The translations under genes were made by a program, and so were the position numbers. The notes beneath the pieces are model-generated. The model saw nothing but the letters and a program-made list of their open reading frames with translations. It had not been told where the DNA came from and made no database searches. Positions 1 through 10,260 of a stretch of 64,000 nucleotides of DNA are shown one piece after another. Source of the DNA: Streptomyces griseus subsp. griseus (GTDB lineage: Bacteria > Actinomycetota > Actinomycetes > Streptomycetales > Streptomycetaceae); contig NZ_CP032543.1 of NCBI RefSeq assembly GCF_003610995.1, forward strand, positions 5,084,001 to 5,148,000, given 5' to 3'. The first letter of the stretch is position 1; each line of letters starts with the position of its first letter.

Positions 1-67
1 CGGGGAGGGCATCGTCGTCGTCCAGCCGAGCGAGGACAGTACGGACCGCCTGCGGATCCGGAACTGA
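1..67 (+). CDS. AIM24 family protein, C-terminal end only
   Basis: Reading from base 2 gives an open frame that stops with TGA at 65-67. The visible tail contains GEGIVVVQPSE, which closely matches GQGFALVQPSE near the end of the next gene, so this is the end of a second AIM24-type protein. The start lies outside the window. The two genes are 17 bp apart and probably form an operon or a tandem duplication. The role of AIM24 proteins in bacteria is not established. Confidence 0.7.
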   Translation, partial: GEGIVVVQPSEDSTDRLRIRN

Positions 68-84
68 GGGGAGGGGAACCCACC

Positions 85-840
85 ATGCAGAGTCCGCTTT
101 TCAGCCACACCGAGCAGCAGTCCCAGGACCGGTACACCATCCAGAACCCGCAGCTCCTGCGGGTCTCGCTGACCGGACAGGACGACATCCTCGCCCGCAA
201 GGGCGCGATGGTCGCCTACCAGGGCTTGATGGACTTCGACGGCGAATACCAGTCGCAGGGCCAGCGGCGCGCCCGCGCACACACCGGTGAGGGCCTCGAC
301 CTGATGCGGGTGTCCGGCCAGGGCACGGTCTTCTTCGCCAACCTCGCCCAGCACATCCACGTCGTGGACGTCGACCGCGAGGGGATGACCGTGGACAGCG
401 CCTACGTCCTCGCCCTCGACTCCTCGCTGCACACCGAGGTCATCGCGGTGGACAGCCAGTACGGGATCTCCGGCAGCGGCAAGTACCAGCTCAACATCAC
501 CGGCACCGGCAAGGTCGCCCTCATGACCTCGGGCCAGCCCCTGATGATGCAGGTCACGCCCGAGAAGTACGTCAATGTGGACGCCGACGCCATCGTCGCC
601 TGGTCCAGCGCCCTGCGGGTCCAGATGCAGGCTCAGACGCACTCCAGCGGTGTCTTCAGGCGCCGGGGCAACACCGGCGAGGGCTGGGAGCTCAGCTTCC
701 TCGGACAGGGCTTCGCGCTGGTCCAGCCGAGCGAGGTCATGCCCCCGCAGAACGCCCAGATCGGCCAGGGCGCCCGTGCCCAGTTCGGCATGGGCCAGCA
801 GGGTGCCTACGGCCAGAACCAGAACAACGCCTGGAACTGA
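85..840 (+). CDS. AIM24 family protein
   Basis: A 251-residue soluble protein with the beta-rich AIM24 fold (named after a yeast mitochondrial biogenesis factor). Glycine-rich strands such as VSGQGTVFFANLAQ and the C-terminal GQGFALVQPSE are typical of the family. The last 25 residues are rich in Gln, Gly and Asn. There is no signal peptide or membrane segment. The ATG start follows a GGGGAACC ribosome site. It lies directly behind another AIM24 gene and ends at a strong terminator. Its biochemical role is unknown. Confidence 0.8.
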   Translation: MQSPLFSHTEQQSQDRYTIQNPQLLRVSLTGQDDILARKGAMVAYQGLMDFDGEYQSQGQRRARAHTGEGLDLMRVSGQGTVFFANLAQHIHVVDVDREGMTVDSAYVLALDSSLHTEVIAVDSQYGISGSGKYQLNITGTGKVALMTSGQPLMMQVTPEKYVNVDADAIVAWSSALRVQMQAQTHSSGVFRRRGNTGEGWELSFLGQGFALVQPSEVMPPQNAQIGQGARAQFGMGQQGAYGQNQNNAWN

Positions 841-850
841 CCGGTCAGCG

Positions 851-884
851 GTAAGGGGCGGCCTCCACAGAGGCCGCCCCTTAC
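851..884. terminator. Bidirectional hairpin terminator
   Basis: A perfect 15-bp inverted repeat (arms 851-865 and 870-884) with a CACA loop lies between the convergent AIM24 and NUDIX genes. It can serve both strands. Confidence 0.85.
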
Positions 885-901
885 CCACAGGGCGCTGCTC
901 G

Positions 902-1443
902 CTAGAGCCGGGAGCGCGTCGCCTTCAGCAGCCGTACGACGGAGGCGTCGGCCACCTCGGCCACGTCCTCGTAGCCGAACCAGCGCAGCTCCAGCGACTC
1001 CTCGCTGATCCGCTCCGCCGCTCCGGCCGGGGCCAGCGCCGCGTACTGCACGTCGAGGTGCCAGTTGCAGGGGCCGGGATGGGGTGCCGGTCCAGCCGGA
1101 CCGGGCCGCCGGGCAGCAGGGTGAGTCCCGTGATTCCGGACTCCTCCGTCGCCTCCCGGAGCGCCGCCGCCTCCAGAGTGGCGTCCCGCTCCTCGCAGTG
1201 CCCGCCCATCTGCAGCCACATCCGGAGCTTGCGGTGCAGGGTGAGCAGCACCTTCTTCCGCTCCGGATCGATCACCAGGGCGCTGGCCGTCAGATGCCCG
1301 GCCCCGCACGCCTTCCACATCGCGTCGTCGTGGCCCGCCAGGTGGTCCAGGTAGGCCCGGCGCAGCTCCGCCTGGTCGCTGCCCTCCTCGCCCCCGGGGG
1401 CGTAACCCTTCAGTACGAGGGTGGCGTCGTCGCGCAGGGTCAC
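902..1443 (-). pseudogene. NUDIX hydrolase gene with an apparent single-base frameshift
   Basis: NUDIX hydrolases cleave nucleoside diphosphates linked to another group. The frame starting at GTG 1443 carries a Nudix-type box around residues 80-104 (GGHCEERD, then REATEESGI). After about residue 125 it turns into Arg/Ser/Pro-rich nonsense and stops at 925. A second minus-strand frame continues with sensible sequence (CNWHLDVQYAALAPAG, then ISEESLELRWFGYEDV) to a stop at 902. Joining the two gives about 180 residues, a normal length. One base missing from the G run at 1070-1073 would explain the switch, as either a real mutation or a sequencing error. The GTG start overlaps the upstream stop as GTGA. 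Confidence 0.75.
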
Positions 1444-2879
1444 TGGTCGCGGCCGTCCTTGCCGTCTTCCTTGCCGTCCTCGCCCTTGTCCTCATCGCTT
1501 ACGGAGGGCTTCCGCGGGCCCTGCGCGGCCTCGCCGAGCATCTTGTCCAGCTCGGAGAAGTCGGCCTGCTCGTGGTGGACGAAGCCGTCCGGGTCGTCCA
1601 GGTCGTGGGCGGTCGGCAGCATGTCCGGGTGTGCCCACAGTGCGTCGCGGCCCTCAAGACCCCGGGCGTCGGTGAGCGAGGCCCACAGCCGCGAGGCGTC
1701 CCGCAGCCGGCGCGGGCGCAGCTGGAGACCGATGAGCGTGGCGAACGTCTGCTCGGCCGGACCACCGGAGGCACGGCGCCTGCGCATCGTCTCGCGCAGC
1801 GCGTCCGAGGAGGTCAGCCGGGACTTCGCGGCCTCATGGACCACCGCGTCCACCCAGCCCTCCACGAGCGCCAGAGCCGTCTCCAGACGGGCCAGGGAGG
1901 CCTTCTGCCCGGGTGTGTCCTCCGGCTGGAACATGCCCTGCTGAAGGGCGTCCTGCAACTGCTCGGGGTTGGAGGGGTCGAACTGGCCGACGACGTCCTC
2001 CAACTTGCTCGTGTCGACCTTGATGCCGCGCGCGTACGACTCGACCGCGCCGAACAGGTGCGAGCGCAGCCACGGCACATGGGCGAAGAGCCGCTGGTGG
2101 GCGGTCTCGCGCAGGGCCAGATAGAGCCGCACCTCGTCCTGCGGGACGCTGAGGTCCTTGCCGAACTGTGCCACGTTCAACGGGAGCAGCGCGGCCTTGC
2201 CCGCCGGACCGAGCGGCAGCCCGATGTCGGTGGAACCGACCACCTCGCCGGCCAGCGTGCCCACGGCCTGACCGATCTGCTGGCCGAACATGGCGCCGCC
2301 CATCGACCGCATCATGCCGATCAGCGGGCCCGCCATGGCCTGCATCTCCTCGGGCAGCACATCGCCCATCGCCAGGCCCACCCGCGCGGCCACCGGGTCG
2401 ACCAGCTGCTGCCAGGCCGGCAGCGACGCCTCGACCCACTCCGCACGGCTCCACGCCACGGTGGAGACCGAACCGGAGGGCATCGACGTCACACCGTCCA
2501 GCCAGAGATCGGCCAGCCGCAGCGCCTCGTCGACCGCCGTCCGCTCGGAGGGGCCCACGCTCGCGTCCTTGGTGCCGTCGGCCGTCCCCTGCGAGACGGT
2601 CTGGCGGGCGATCTGCTTGGCCATGTCCCAGTTCACGGGACCGCCCTCGTAGCTCAGCATCTGCCCGAGCTGCTGGAAGGCCGCACCGAGATCGTTCGGG
2701 TTCATGGAGCCGAACATCGCGGCGAACGGGTTGTCCCCGCCCGCCCCCGGCCCGAATCCGAACGGGTTTCCCGGCCCGCCCGCGCTCTGCCCACCCTCGG
2801 TGGGGTCCTTCTTCTTGCCCTCGTCGCCGTTCTCCGGCTCCTCCGGCGGAAGGCCGAATCCGAATGGGGTGTCACTCAC
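1440..2879 (-). CDS. Zinc-dependent metalloprotease-like protein (DUF2342 family)
   Basis: A 479-residue actinobacterial protein of the DUF2342 / zinc-dependent metalloprotease family. The N-terminus is a Gly/Pro/Phe-rich low-complexity segment (about residues 1-60). The family's conserved helix is visible as LRETAHQRLFAHVPWL, carrying the His and Glu presumed to bind zinc. The C-terminus is a charged Glu/Asp/Lys tail. GTG start at 2879 with GAGGAAA upstream. Its stop overlaps the NUDIX start by 4 bp, so the two are translationally coupled. Substrate and activity are unproven; the family call is firmer than the protease function. Confidence 0.75.
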   Translation of the reverse strand: MSDTPFGFGLPPEEPENGDEGKKKDPTEGGQSAGGPGNPFGFGPGAGGDNPFAAMFGSMNPNDLGAAFQQLGQMLSYEGGPVNWDMAKQIARQTVSQGTADGTKDASVGPSERTAVDEALRLADLWLDGVTSMPSGSVSTVAWSRAEWVEASLPAWQQLVDPVAARVGLAMGDVLPEEMQAMAGPLIGMMRSMGGAMFGQQIGQAVGTLAGEVVGSTDIGLPLGPAGKAALLPLNVAQFGKDLSVPQDEVRLYLALRETAHQRLFAHVPWLRSHLFGAVESYARGIKVDTSKLEDVVGQFDPSNPEQLQDALQQGMFQPEDTPGQKASLARLETALALVEGWVDAVVHEAAKSRLTSSDALRETMRRRRASGGPAEQTFATLIGLQLRPRRLRDASRLWASLTDARGLEGRDALWAHPDMLPTAHDLDDPDGFVHHEQADFSELDKMLGEAAQGPRKPSVSDEDKGEDGKEDGKDGRDQ

Positions 2880-3069
2880 GGGTTTCCTCGGCTCGTAGGG
2901 CCGCCGGCTCGAACCGACGGCGACTGCCCGACATCACCATCCAGCGTAGACACCACGCCCGCTTCGGGCCTCAGTGCTCCGCCGACTCCCGGCCTGCGGC
3001 AGGATGGACGCCACCTGGTACGTACGCGTCATTCGGGTACGTACTGAAGACAACCGCTGGAGACGCCCG

Positions 3070-4227
3070 GTGAGTTCCCCAGATCCGCAGGTTCGCGCAG
3101 CGCGAAACCTGACCGACCCGCCGCCCGAGAGCACACCCGAGAAGAAACGCCCCAGGACCCCCAGGAACCGGGGCCCCGTGGTCGCGGTCACCGGTGCCGC
3201 GACCGGGGTCGGTGAGCTGCTGACCGCCCATCTCGCCGCATCCGACGAGGTCAAGCAGGTCATCGCGATCGACGAACGCCGGGGAGAGGTCTCCGAGGCG
3301 ACCTGGCACATCCTGGACGTACGGGACCCGGCCATCGCCGAGAAGCTGCGCGGCGCGGACGTCGTCGTGCACCTGGCCCTCGACCTCGACCTGGAGACCG
3401 ACCCCGCCGCCCGCACCGCGTACAACGTACGGGGCACCCAGACCGTGCTCACCGCCGCGGCCGCCGCCGGGGTCCACCGGGTCGTGCTGTGCACCTCCGC
3501 GATGGTCTACGGGGCGCTCGCCGACAACGATGTGCCGCTCTCCGAGGACGCCGAGCTGCGGGCCACCGCCGAGGCCACCGGGGTCGGCGACCTCCTGGAG
3601 ATCGAACGGCTGGGCCGCCGGGCACCCCGCGCCCACCCCGGGCTCAACGTCACCGTCGTACGCCCCACCGTCCTGGTCGGCGGCACCGACACCGCGCTGA
3701 CCCGCTACTTCGAGTCACCGCGTCTCCTGGTTGTCGCCGGTTCCCGGCCCACCTGGCAGTTCTGCCACGTGGACGACCTGGTGACCGCCCTGGAGTACGC
3801 CGCCCTGGAGAAGATCGACGGGGAGTTCGCGGTCGGCTGCGACGGCTGGCTCGAACAGGAGGAGGTCGAGGAGCTCAGCGGCGTACGCCGGATGGAGCTG
3901 CCCTCCGCCGTCGCCCTGGGGGCCGCCGCCCGGCTGCACCGCATCGGGCTCACCCCCTCCCCGGCGGGCGACCTGGCGTACACGATGCACCCCTGGGTGG
4001 TCAGCGTGAGCCGGCTGCACGACGCGGGATGGCGGCCGAAGTGGACCAACGAGGAGGTCCTCGGAGCGCTCCTCGAAGAGGTCGAGGGACGCCACACGCT
4101 CGCCGGCCGCCGCCTCGGCCGCAAGGACGCCACCGCCGCGACGGCCACGGCCGCCGGTGCCACGGTCGCCCTGCTGGGTACGGCCGCTCTCGTCCGCCGC
4201 GCCCGCAAGGCCCGCCGCCGCATCTGA
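3070..4227 (+). CDS. SDR-like NAD-dependent epimerase/dehydratase family protein
   Basis: A 385-residue protein with a Rossmann fold: VAVTGAATGVGE is the dinucleotide-binding glycine loop, and TSAMVYGAL matches the strand that carries the SDR active-site Ser. The usual YxxxK pair is not seen where expected; that segment reads GVGDLLEIERLGRR, so enzyme activity is doubtful. The C-terminus ends in an Ala/Val/Leu helix followed by an Arg/Lys-rich tail, which could anchor it at the membrane. The start is placed at GTG 3070, which has GGAGA at good spacing; the frame stays open upstream to 2974. It is divergent from the metalloprotease-like gene. Confidence 0.7.
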   Translation: MSSPDPQVRAARNLTDPPPESTPEKKRPRTPRNRGPVVAVTGAATGVGELLTAHLAASDEVKQVIAIDERRGEVSEATWHILDVRDPAIAEKLRGADVVVHLALDLDLETDPAARTAYNVRGTQTVLTAAAAAGVHRVVLCTSAMVYGALADNDVPLSEDAELRATAEATGVGDLLEIERLGRRAPRAHPGLNVTVVRPTVLVGGTDTALTRYFESPRLLVVAGSRPTWQFCHVDDLVTALEYAALEKIDGEFAVGCDGWLEQEEVEELSGVRRMELPSAVALGAAARLHRIGLTPSPAGDLAYTMHPWVVSVSRLHDAGWRPKWTNEEVLGALLEEVEGRHTLAGRRLGRKDATAATATAAGATVALLGTAALVRRARKARRRI

Positions 4228-4337
4228 CCGCGTCCCCGGGTCCGGGCAGCCGTCTGTAGGAGGCTCCAACGCGGTCGGGTGTCCGCCGGTCGAACAGGCA
4301 ATTCCGGGTTGTCGGTGCCGTACGGCACGATGGGGGC

Positions 4338-4799
<462 letters not shown>

Positions 4800-4925
4800 G
4801 CGCAAACCGGACCGGAGCGCATCAGCCCCGATTTGCGTAACCGCACCCCTGCCGTGAGCGTTGGTCTTCCGGATCGTTAATCTGCAGATCGATCATTCGA
4901 TCGCTCACGGGGTAGGGAGGTCGTG

Positions 4926-5096
4926 ATGGCGGCTCTCGCTTGGCTGTTGATTCCACTTTTCGCTGCTGTCGGCGGTGCGATATGGGCATCCTGGGCTGCT
5001 CGTAATCGCACGACCGGCGATGTCACCGAACTCGCCGACTACGCCAGGTTCCGTGACGCGATGGAGAAATCGCACTCCGGTTCCGAGGCTCTCTGA
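4926..5096 (+). CDS. Small single-pass membrane protein
   Basis: A 56-residue protein. Residues 2-25 form one hydrophobic segment (ALAWLLIPLFAAVGGAIWASW), followed by an Arg/Asn-rich turn and a soluble tail with a Tyr-Ala-Arg-Phe-Arg patch. AGGGAGG at 4914-4920 supports either the ATG at 4926 or the GTG just before it at 4923. It lies 105 bp upstream of the PDZ protease gene on the same strand and could be co-transcribed. It looks like a conserved Streptomyces small membrane protein; no function is known to me. Confidence 0.65.
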   Translation: MAALAWLLIPLFAAVGGAIWASWAARNRTTGDVTELADYARFRDAMEKSHSGSEAL

Positions 5097-5200
5097 GGCC
5101 ACCGAACGCCGCGTGACTCTCCTTCCGCCGCGTCCTGGCCGCTCCTCGTACGGACCGGCCCCGGCGGTGGACGGACAGGCTTTTCCCGTACTGTCGTTCC

Positions 5201-6307
5201 ATGCCACGCCGCACCGCGACGATGCTCGCCTCCACCCTCATCCTCATCGCGCTGCTCTGCGCAGGCCTGCTGATCAAAGTGCCGTATGCGGAGATGTCTC
5301 CCGGACCGACGGTGAACACCCTGGGTGAGGCGCGCGGCGAGCCGGTGCTGCGGATCGTGGACCGCAAGACGTACGGGACCACCGGGAATCTCAACATGAC
5401 CACGGTCCGGGTCACCGGAGCGGACTACCGGATGAACCTGGGCCAGGCCGTCTACGGCTGGCTGGCGCACGACAGCATCGTCGTACCGCACGACACGCTC
5501 TACCCGGACGGCAAGACCGAGGAGCAGTCGACCCAGGAGAACGCCGAGGAGTTCAGCCAGTCCCAGGAGAGCGCCAAGGTGGCCGCCCTGAAGGAGCTGG
5601 GCATCCCGGTCGCCACCCAGGTCATCGTCTCCAGCGTGGTCAAGGACAGCCCCTCCGAGGGCAAGCTGCACGCGGGCGATGTGATCAGGTCCGTCGACGG
5701 CACCGAGGTCAAGGAGCCGGGCGACGTGGCCGAGCTGGTCACCGAGCACAAGCCCGGCGAGGACGTCACGTTCACCGTGATCCCGGCCAAGGAGGCGGCG
5801 GCCGCCGAGAAGGCCGGCCAGGCCCCCGAGGGCGGCCGGAAGGTCACCATCACCACCGAGGCTGCGCCGGCCTCGCAGGAGAGCGGCGGGAAGGAGCGGG
5901 CGATCGTCGGCATCAAGGCCGGGATCGACCACACCTTCCCGTTCGAGATCGACATCAAGCTCGCGGACGTCGGCGGCCCCAGCGCCGGGCTGATGTTCTC
6001 CCTGGGCATCATCGACAAGCTCACCCCCGGCAATCTGACCGGAGGCAAGTTCATCGCGGGCACCGGAACCATCGACGACGCGGGCAAGGTCGGCCCGATC
6101 GGCGGGATCACGATGAAGCTGGTCGGCGCCCGGGACGCGGGCGCCCGCTACTTCCTGACGCCCGACGAGAACTGCGCCGCGGCCGCCGCCGACACGCCGG
6201 ACGGACTGACGCTGATCCGGGTCAAGACCCTCGACGACGCCAAGAAGTCGCTGGAGAAGATCAGCGCGGGGAAGACCGACGCGCTGCCGAGCTGCTCGGC
6301 CGGCTGA
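5201..6307 (+). CDS. YlbL-like PDZ and Lon-type (S16) membrane protease
   Basis: 368 residues: an N-terminal membrane anchor (about residues 7-27), a PDZ domain (about 140-200, HAGDVIRSVDGTEV) and a C-terminal Lon-like S16 protease domain. The catalytic serine is in GGPSAGLMFSLG and the partner lysine in GGITMKLVGAR, giving an intact Ser-Lys dyad. It is predicted to face the outside of the cell, as for Bacillus YlbL, which degrades membrane-associated regulators. The natural substrate here is unknown. The ATG start is near the -35 bp of a short leader without a strong ribosome site. Confidence 0.85.
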   Translation: MPRRTATMLASTLILIALLCAGLLIKVPYAEMSPGPTVNTLGEARGEPVLRIVDRKTYGTTGNLNMTTVRVTGADYRMNLGQAVYGWLAHDSIVVPHDTLYPDGKTEEQSTQENAEEFSQSQESAKVAALKELGIPVATQVIVSSVVKDSPSEGKLHAGDVIRSVDGTEVKEPGDVAELVTEHKPGEDVTFTVIPAKEAAAAEKAGQAPEGGRKVTITTEAAPASQESGGKERAIVGIKAGIDHTFPFEIDIKLADVGGPSAGLMFSLGIIDKLTPGNLTGGKFIAGTGTIDDAGKVGPIGGITMKLVGARDAGARYFLTPDENCAAAAADTPDGLTLIRVKTLDDAKKSLEKISAGKTDALPSCSAG

Positions 6308-6331
6308 CAGCGCGTCGGGAAGCGGGCGGTG

Positions 6332-6892
6332 TCAGGACTCGAACGTCGCCGCGAGGGCCTCGGCGAGCCCCGGGACCAGGCCGGCCCCGGTCAGCACCTC
6401 GGTGGGAGAGTCCTTCTCGCGCAGCCGTACGGCGGACTCGCGCGCCCCGTCCCGCAGCACGGCCACCGTCATCCGCACCTCCTGCCGGTCCGGGTGCTTG
6501 GCCACCCACTGGGTGAGCTTCTTGTCGCTGAGCCCTTCCGGTACGGAGGCCTCGGCGGACGGCGGCAGCATCAGCCGCTCCACGGTCATGGCACAGCCGA
6601 CCACGGCATCGGGCCAGGCGATGGTGCCGAGGAAGTCGTCCAGGGCGGTACCGGCGGGCAGCTCCTCCTGCTCGATCGGGGTGAGGGAAGCGGTCGTGGC
6701 AGCGGAGTCGTCCAGCCCGAGCTGCGAGGCGAGAGCGGGCTCCTGGACCCGCAGCCGGGCGGTGTCGACCAGGGCGAACAGCCGGGCGGGCTGGTCCCAG
6801 CCGAGGGTGGAGGCGTAGGCGTCGATTTCGAGGACGGCGACGGTGAGCGGGCTCGCGGCCATCGGGGGTCCTGCGGGGGAAACGTTGGGCAT
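6332..6892 (-). CDS. PPA1309 family protein
   Basis: A 186-residue soluble protein of the actinobacterial PPA1309 family, recognisable by LTVAVLEIDAYASTLGWDQPARLFALVDT near the N-terminus and VERLMLPPS in the middle. No catalytic motif is evident and the function is unknown. The start chosen is ATG 6892; TTG at 6898 is spaced better from GGAGG, and ATG 6862 is a third option. It is divergent from the UPF0182 gene and convergent with the PDZ protease gene, 24 bp away. Confidence 0.7.
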   Translation of the reverse strand: MPNVSPAGPPMAASPLTVAVLEIDAYASTLGWDQPARLFALVDTARLRVQEPALASQLGLDDSAATTASLTPIEQEELPAGTALDDFLGTIAWPDAVVGCAMTVERLMLPPSAEASVPEGLSDKKLTQWVAKHPDRQEVRMTVAVLRDGARESAVRLREKDSPTEVLTGAGLVPGLAEALAATFES

Positions 6893-7016
6893 GGGCAATA
6901 TCCTGCCTCCTTCGGCCCCCGTATCGGGAACTAGGTAAAGCTTCAGTAAGTTGCATAGGTGGGCTCTACGATCGCTGGGGCCGTTCCACACGACCGCGAA
7001 CTTCGAGGTGCGCACG

Positions 7017-9989
7017 TTGGCTTTCCAGATGCCGGACCGCGGCGGAGGCCCGACCGGGCCACGGATCAGTGTCGGCCGCCCGTCCCGGCGGGTCCGCACC
7101 CTGCTCATGACTTTGGGGGTCCTGGCGGTTCTCGCCATGGTCTTCGTCATGTTCGCCGGGTTCTGGACGGACTGGCTCTGGTACCGGTCGGTCGCGTACT
7201 CCTCCGTATTCACCACCACCCTGTGGACCAAGATCGGACTGTTCCTCGTCTTCGGACTGCTGATGGCCCTGGCCATCGGCGTGAACATCTGGCTCGCGCA
7301 CCGGCTCCGGCCGCCGCTGAGCGCGATGTCGCTGGAGCAGCAGAGCCTGGACCGCTACCGGATGAGCGTCGCCCCCTTCAAGAAGTGGGTGCTGCTCGCC
7401 GTCACCGCGCTCGTCGGACTGATCGCCGGAGCCTCCGCCTCCGGCCAGTGGCGCACGTGGCTGATGTACATCAACGGCGTGCCGTTCGGCCAGAAGGACC
7501 CCCAGTTCAAGCTGGACGTCTCCTTCTACGCCTTCGACCTGCCGTTCTACCGCTTCCTGCTGGGCTTCGGCTTCGCGGCGACCGTGCTCTCGCTGATCGC
7601 CGCCGCGCTGACCCACTACCTGTACGGCGGGCTGCGCATCACCAGCCCCGGCGCCCGCGCGACCGGAGCGGCCACCGGCCATCTCTCGGTGCTGCTCGGC
7701 ATCTTCGTCTCCCTGAAGGCCGTGGCCTACTGGCTCGACCGCTACGGGCTCGCGGTGAAGTCCAGCGACTTCAAGGCCGCGGAGAACTGGACGGGCCTGC
7801 GGTACGTCGACGCCAACGCCTATCTCCCGGCGAAGACCATCCTGTTCTGCATCGCGGCGATCTGCGCCGTGCTGTTCTTCGCGACGCTGTGGCGCCGCAC
7901 CTGGCAGCTGCCGGTCATCGGCTTCGGTCTGATGGTGCTCTCGGCGATCCTGATCGGCGGGCTCTACCCGGCGATCGTGCAGAAGTTCCAGGTCCAGCCG
8001 AACGAGCAGGCCAAGGAAGCGCCCTTCATCCAGAAGAACATCGAGGCGACGCGCGACGCGTACGACATCGATGACGCCGTGATGGAGGACTACTCCGGCC
8101 AGGCCACCACGACCGACGACACCAAGCTGCGTGCCGCCGCCAACACGGCCGCCAGCTACCGCGTGATGGACCCCAACGTGGTCTCCCCGGCCTTCCAGCA
8201 GCTCCAGCAGCGGAGGAACTACTACCAGTTCCCCAAGACGCTCGACGTCGACCGCTACAAGGGCGAGGACGGCAAGGAGCAGGACACGGTCATCGGTCTG
8301 CGTGAGCTGAACATCCAGGGCCTGCCCAAGCGGAACTGGATCAACGACCACTTCACGTACACCCACGGCTACGGCGCCATCGCCGCCCGCGGTACCAGCA
8401 CCGGCACCAACCCGACGGGGTCCCCGGACTTCACCGAGTCGGGTCTGCCGTCCACCGGTGAGTTCGGGAAGTACGAACAGCGGATCTACTACGGCGAGAA
8501 GACCGAGCAGTACTCCATCGTCGGCGGGCCCCAGAAGGAGCTCGACTACGAGGAGGACGGCGAGAAGACCACCAGCTACAAGGGTGACAGCGGGGTCAGT
8601 CTCTCCAACACCTTCAACCGCGCGGCGTACGCGGTCGCCTTCAGCGAGCCGCAGATCATGTACTCGGGAGCCATCGGTGACGGCTCGCGCATCCTGTACA
8701 ACCGCACGCCCAAGGAGCGCGTCGAGGCGGTCGCCCCGTGGCTGACCATCGACGGTGACGCCTACCCGGCGGTCATCGACGGCCGCATCCAGTGGATCGT
8801 CGACGCCTACACCACGACGAACGGCTACCCGTACGCGTCCCGGACGACGCTCGGCGACACCACGGCCGACTCGCTGACCACCAACCAGCGCGCGGTCGTC
8901 GCCCAGCAGAACCAGGTCAACTACATCCGCAACTCGGTGAAGGCCACCGTCGACGCGTACGACGGCAAGGTCAAGCTCTACGAGTGGGACACCAAGGACC
9001 CGGTCCTCAAGACCTGGCGCAAGGCGTTCCCGGGCACGGTGAAGGCCCGTTCGGATATCTCGCAGACGCTCATGGACCACCTGCGCTACCCGCAGGACCT
9101 CTTCAAGGTCCAGCGCGAGCTGCTCACCCGCTACCACGTCCAGGACCCCGCGCAGTTCTACAGCGGCTCCGACGCGTGGCAGGTGCCGGCCGACCCGACC
9201 ACCAAGGATTCGGGCGCCGTTCCGCCCTACTACCTGTCCATGAAGATGCCGGGCCAGGACCAGCAGGCGTTCTCCCTGACCACCACGTTCACCCCCAGGG
9301 GGCGGCCGAACCTCGGCGCCTTCATGGCGGTGAACGCGGACGCGGCCAGCAAGGACTACGGCACGATGAGACTGCTCCGGGTCACCTCCACGGTGAAGGG
9401 CCCGGGCCAGGTACAGAGTGAGCTGAACGGTAACGACGACGTCGCCGAGTTCGTGCGGAACCTCAAGGGCACGGACTCCGACATCGACTACGGCAACCTG
9501 CTGACGGTTCCGCTCGAAGGCGGCTTCCTCTACATCGAGCCCGTCTACACGCGCGGTGGCAACCAGAACTATCCGCTGCTGCGCAAGGTGGCCGCCTCGT
9601 ACGGCTCGAAGATCGTCTTCGAGAACAACCTGGGAGACGCGCTCAACGCGGTCTTCGGGGTCGACGGCGACTCGGACACCACACCGGACCCGAGTGAGCC
9701 GCCGGGAGACACCACCAAGCCGCCGGCCACCGGCAGCGACGCGCTCAAGAAGGCCATCGCGGACGCCCAGAAGGCGTACACCGACGGTGAGACGGCGCTG
9801 AAGGAGCAGGACTGGCCTGCCTACGGCAAGGCGCAGGACGCGCTCCAGGAGGCTCTGGAGCGGGCGGCCAAGGCCCAGCCCACGGGCGGTGCCGAGGGCG
9901 ACAAGGCGGCCACTCCTGAGAAGGACGGCGCGGCCGACCCGGCCAAGAAGCCCGACGAGAAGCCCGACGAGGGCGACCAGGGCACCTGA
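7017..9989 (+). CDS. UPF0182 family large membrane protein
   Basis: About 990 residues. The first third contains seven or so transmembrane helices (for example [20 protein letters not shown] and [12 protein letters not shown]). A long extracytoplasmic domain follows, rich in Tyr and Asp, and the C-terminus is a Pro/Lys/Asp-rich low-complexity tail ([16 protein letters not shown], later [10 protein letters not shown]). UPF0182 proteins are conserved across actinobacteria and of unknown function. TTG 7017 is chosen because GAGGTG sits 6 bp upstream; ATG 7029 is the alternative. It ends 42 bp before an initiator tRNA gene. Confidence 0.8.
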   Translation: MAFQMPDRGGGPTGPRISVGRPSRRVRTLLMTLGVLAVLAMVFVMFAGFWTDWLWYRSVAYSSVFTTTLWTKIGLFLVFGLLMALAIGVNIWLAHRLRPPLSAMSLEQQSLDRYRMSVAPFKKWVLLAVTALVGLIAGASASGQWRTWLMYINGVPFGQKDPQFKLDVSFYAFDLPFYRFLLGFGFAATVLSLIAAALTHYLYGGLRITSPGARATGAATGHLSVLLGIFVSLKAVAYWLDRYGLAVKSSDFKAAENWTGLRYVDANAYLPAKTILFCIAAICAVLFFATLWRRTWQLPVIGFGLMVLSAILIGGLYPAIVQKFQVQPNEQAKEAPFIQKNIEATRDAYDIDDAVMEDYSGQATTTDDTKLRAAANTAASYRVMDPNVVSPAFQQLQQRRNYYQFPKTLDVDRYKGEDGKEQDTVIGLRELNIQGLPKRNWINDHFTYTHGYGAIAARGTSTGTNPTGSPDFTESGLPSTGEFGKYEQRIYYGEKTEQYSIVGGPQKELDYEEDGEKTTSYKGDSGVSLSNTFNRAAYAVAFSEPQIMYSGAIGDGSRILYNRTPKERVEAVAPWLTIDGDAYPAVIDGRIQWIVDAYTTTNGYPYASRTTLGDTTADSLTTNQRAVVAQQNQVNYIRNSVKATVDAYDGKVKLYEWDTKDPVLKTWRKAFPGTVKARSDISQTLMDHLRYPQDLFKVQRELLTRYHVQDPAQFYSGSDAWQVPADPTTKDSGAVPPYYLSMKMPGQDQQAFSLTTTFTPRGRPNLGAFMAVNADAASKDYGTMRLLRVTSTVKGPGQVQSELNGNDDVAEFVRNLKGTDSDIDYGNLLTVPLEGGFLYIEPVYTRGGNQNYPLLRKVAASYGSKIVFENNLGDALNAVFGVDGDSDTTPDPSEPPGDTTKPPATGSDALKKAIADAQKAYTDGETALKEQDWPAYGKAQDALQEALERAAKAQPTGGAEGDKAATPEKDGAADPAKKPDEKPDEGDQGT

Positions 9990-10031
9990 GAAAGCTCCAC
10001 CCCGCGTCGTGGTACGGTTTGAACACAACGA

Positions 10032-10105
10032 CGCGGGGTGGAGCAGCTCGGTAGCTCGCTGGGCTCATAACCCAGAGGTCGCAGGTTCAAATCCTGTCCC
10101 CGCTA
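10032..10105 (+). tRNA. Initiator tRNA-Met (CAT), copy 1
   Basis: A 74-nt cloverleaf: acceptor arm CGCGGGG/CCCCGCT, D arm GAGC/GCTC, anticodon arm CTGGG-CTCATAA-CCCAG and T arm GCAGG/CCTGT. The anticodon is CAT. Three consecutive G:C pairs in the anticodon stem and the unpaired C1:U72 end mark it as the initiator. CCA is not encoded. Confidence 0.95.
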
Positions 10106-10111
10106 CTCAAA

Positions 10112-10149
10112 GACGAAGGCCCGGATCCCATGGGATCCGGGCCTTCGTC
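10112..10149 (+). terminator. Hairpin terminator after tRNA copy 1
   Basis: A perfect 38-bp palindrome centred at 10130/10131 starts 7 bp after the tRNA. A similar stem follows the second tRNA copy. Confidence 0.85.
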
Positions 10150-10260
10150 GTGTCCTCATGTCTTTCCTGTTCCGTAGGCGTGAAGTGCGGTTCGCTGGGC
10201 ACCAGTTGGGTTCCGACGTGTTTGACTTGTCTCTCTGTGGGCATGTCGACAAAACGCTGA

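Noticed and set aside
1060..1080. Programmed ribosomal frameshift in the NUDIX gene
   Set aside because: No slippery heptamer with downstream pseudoknot is seen; a base missing from a G run is simpler.
6966..10028. 1020-codon open frame on the minus strand opposite the UPF0182 gene
   Set aside because: It mirrors the codon bias of the sense gene; the product is Val/Arg/Gly/Asp-rich without domains, as expected from antisense of high-GC coding DNA.
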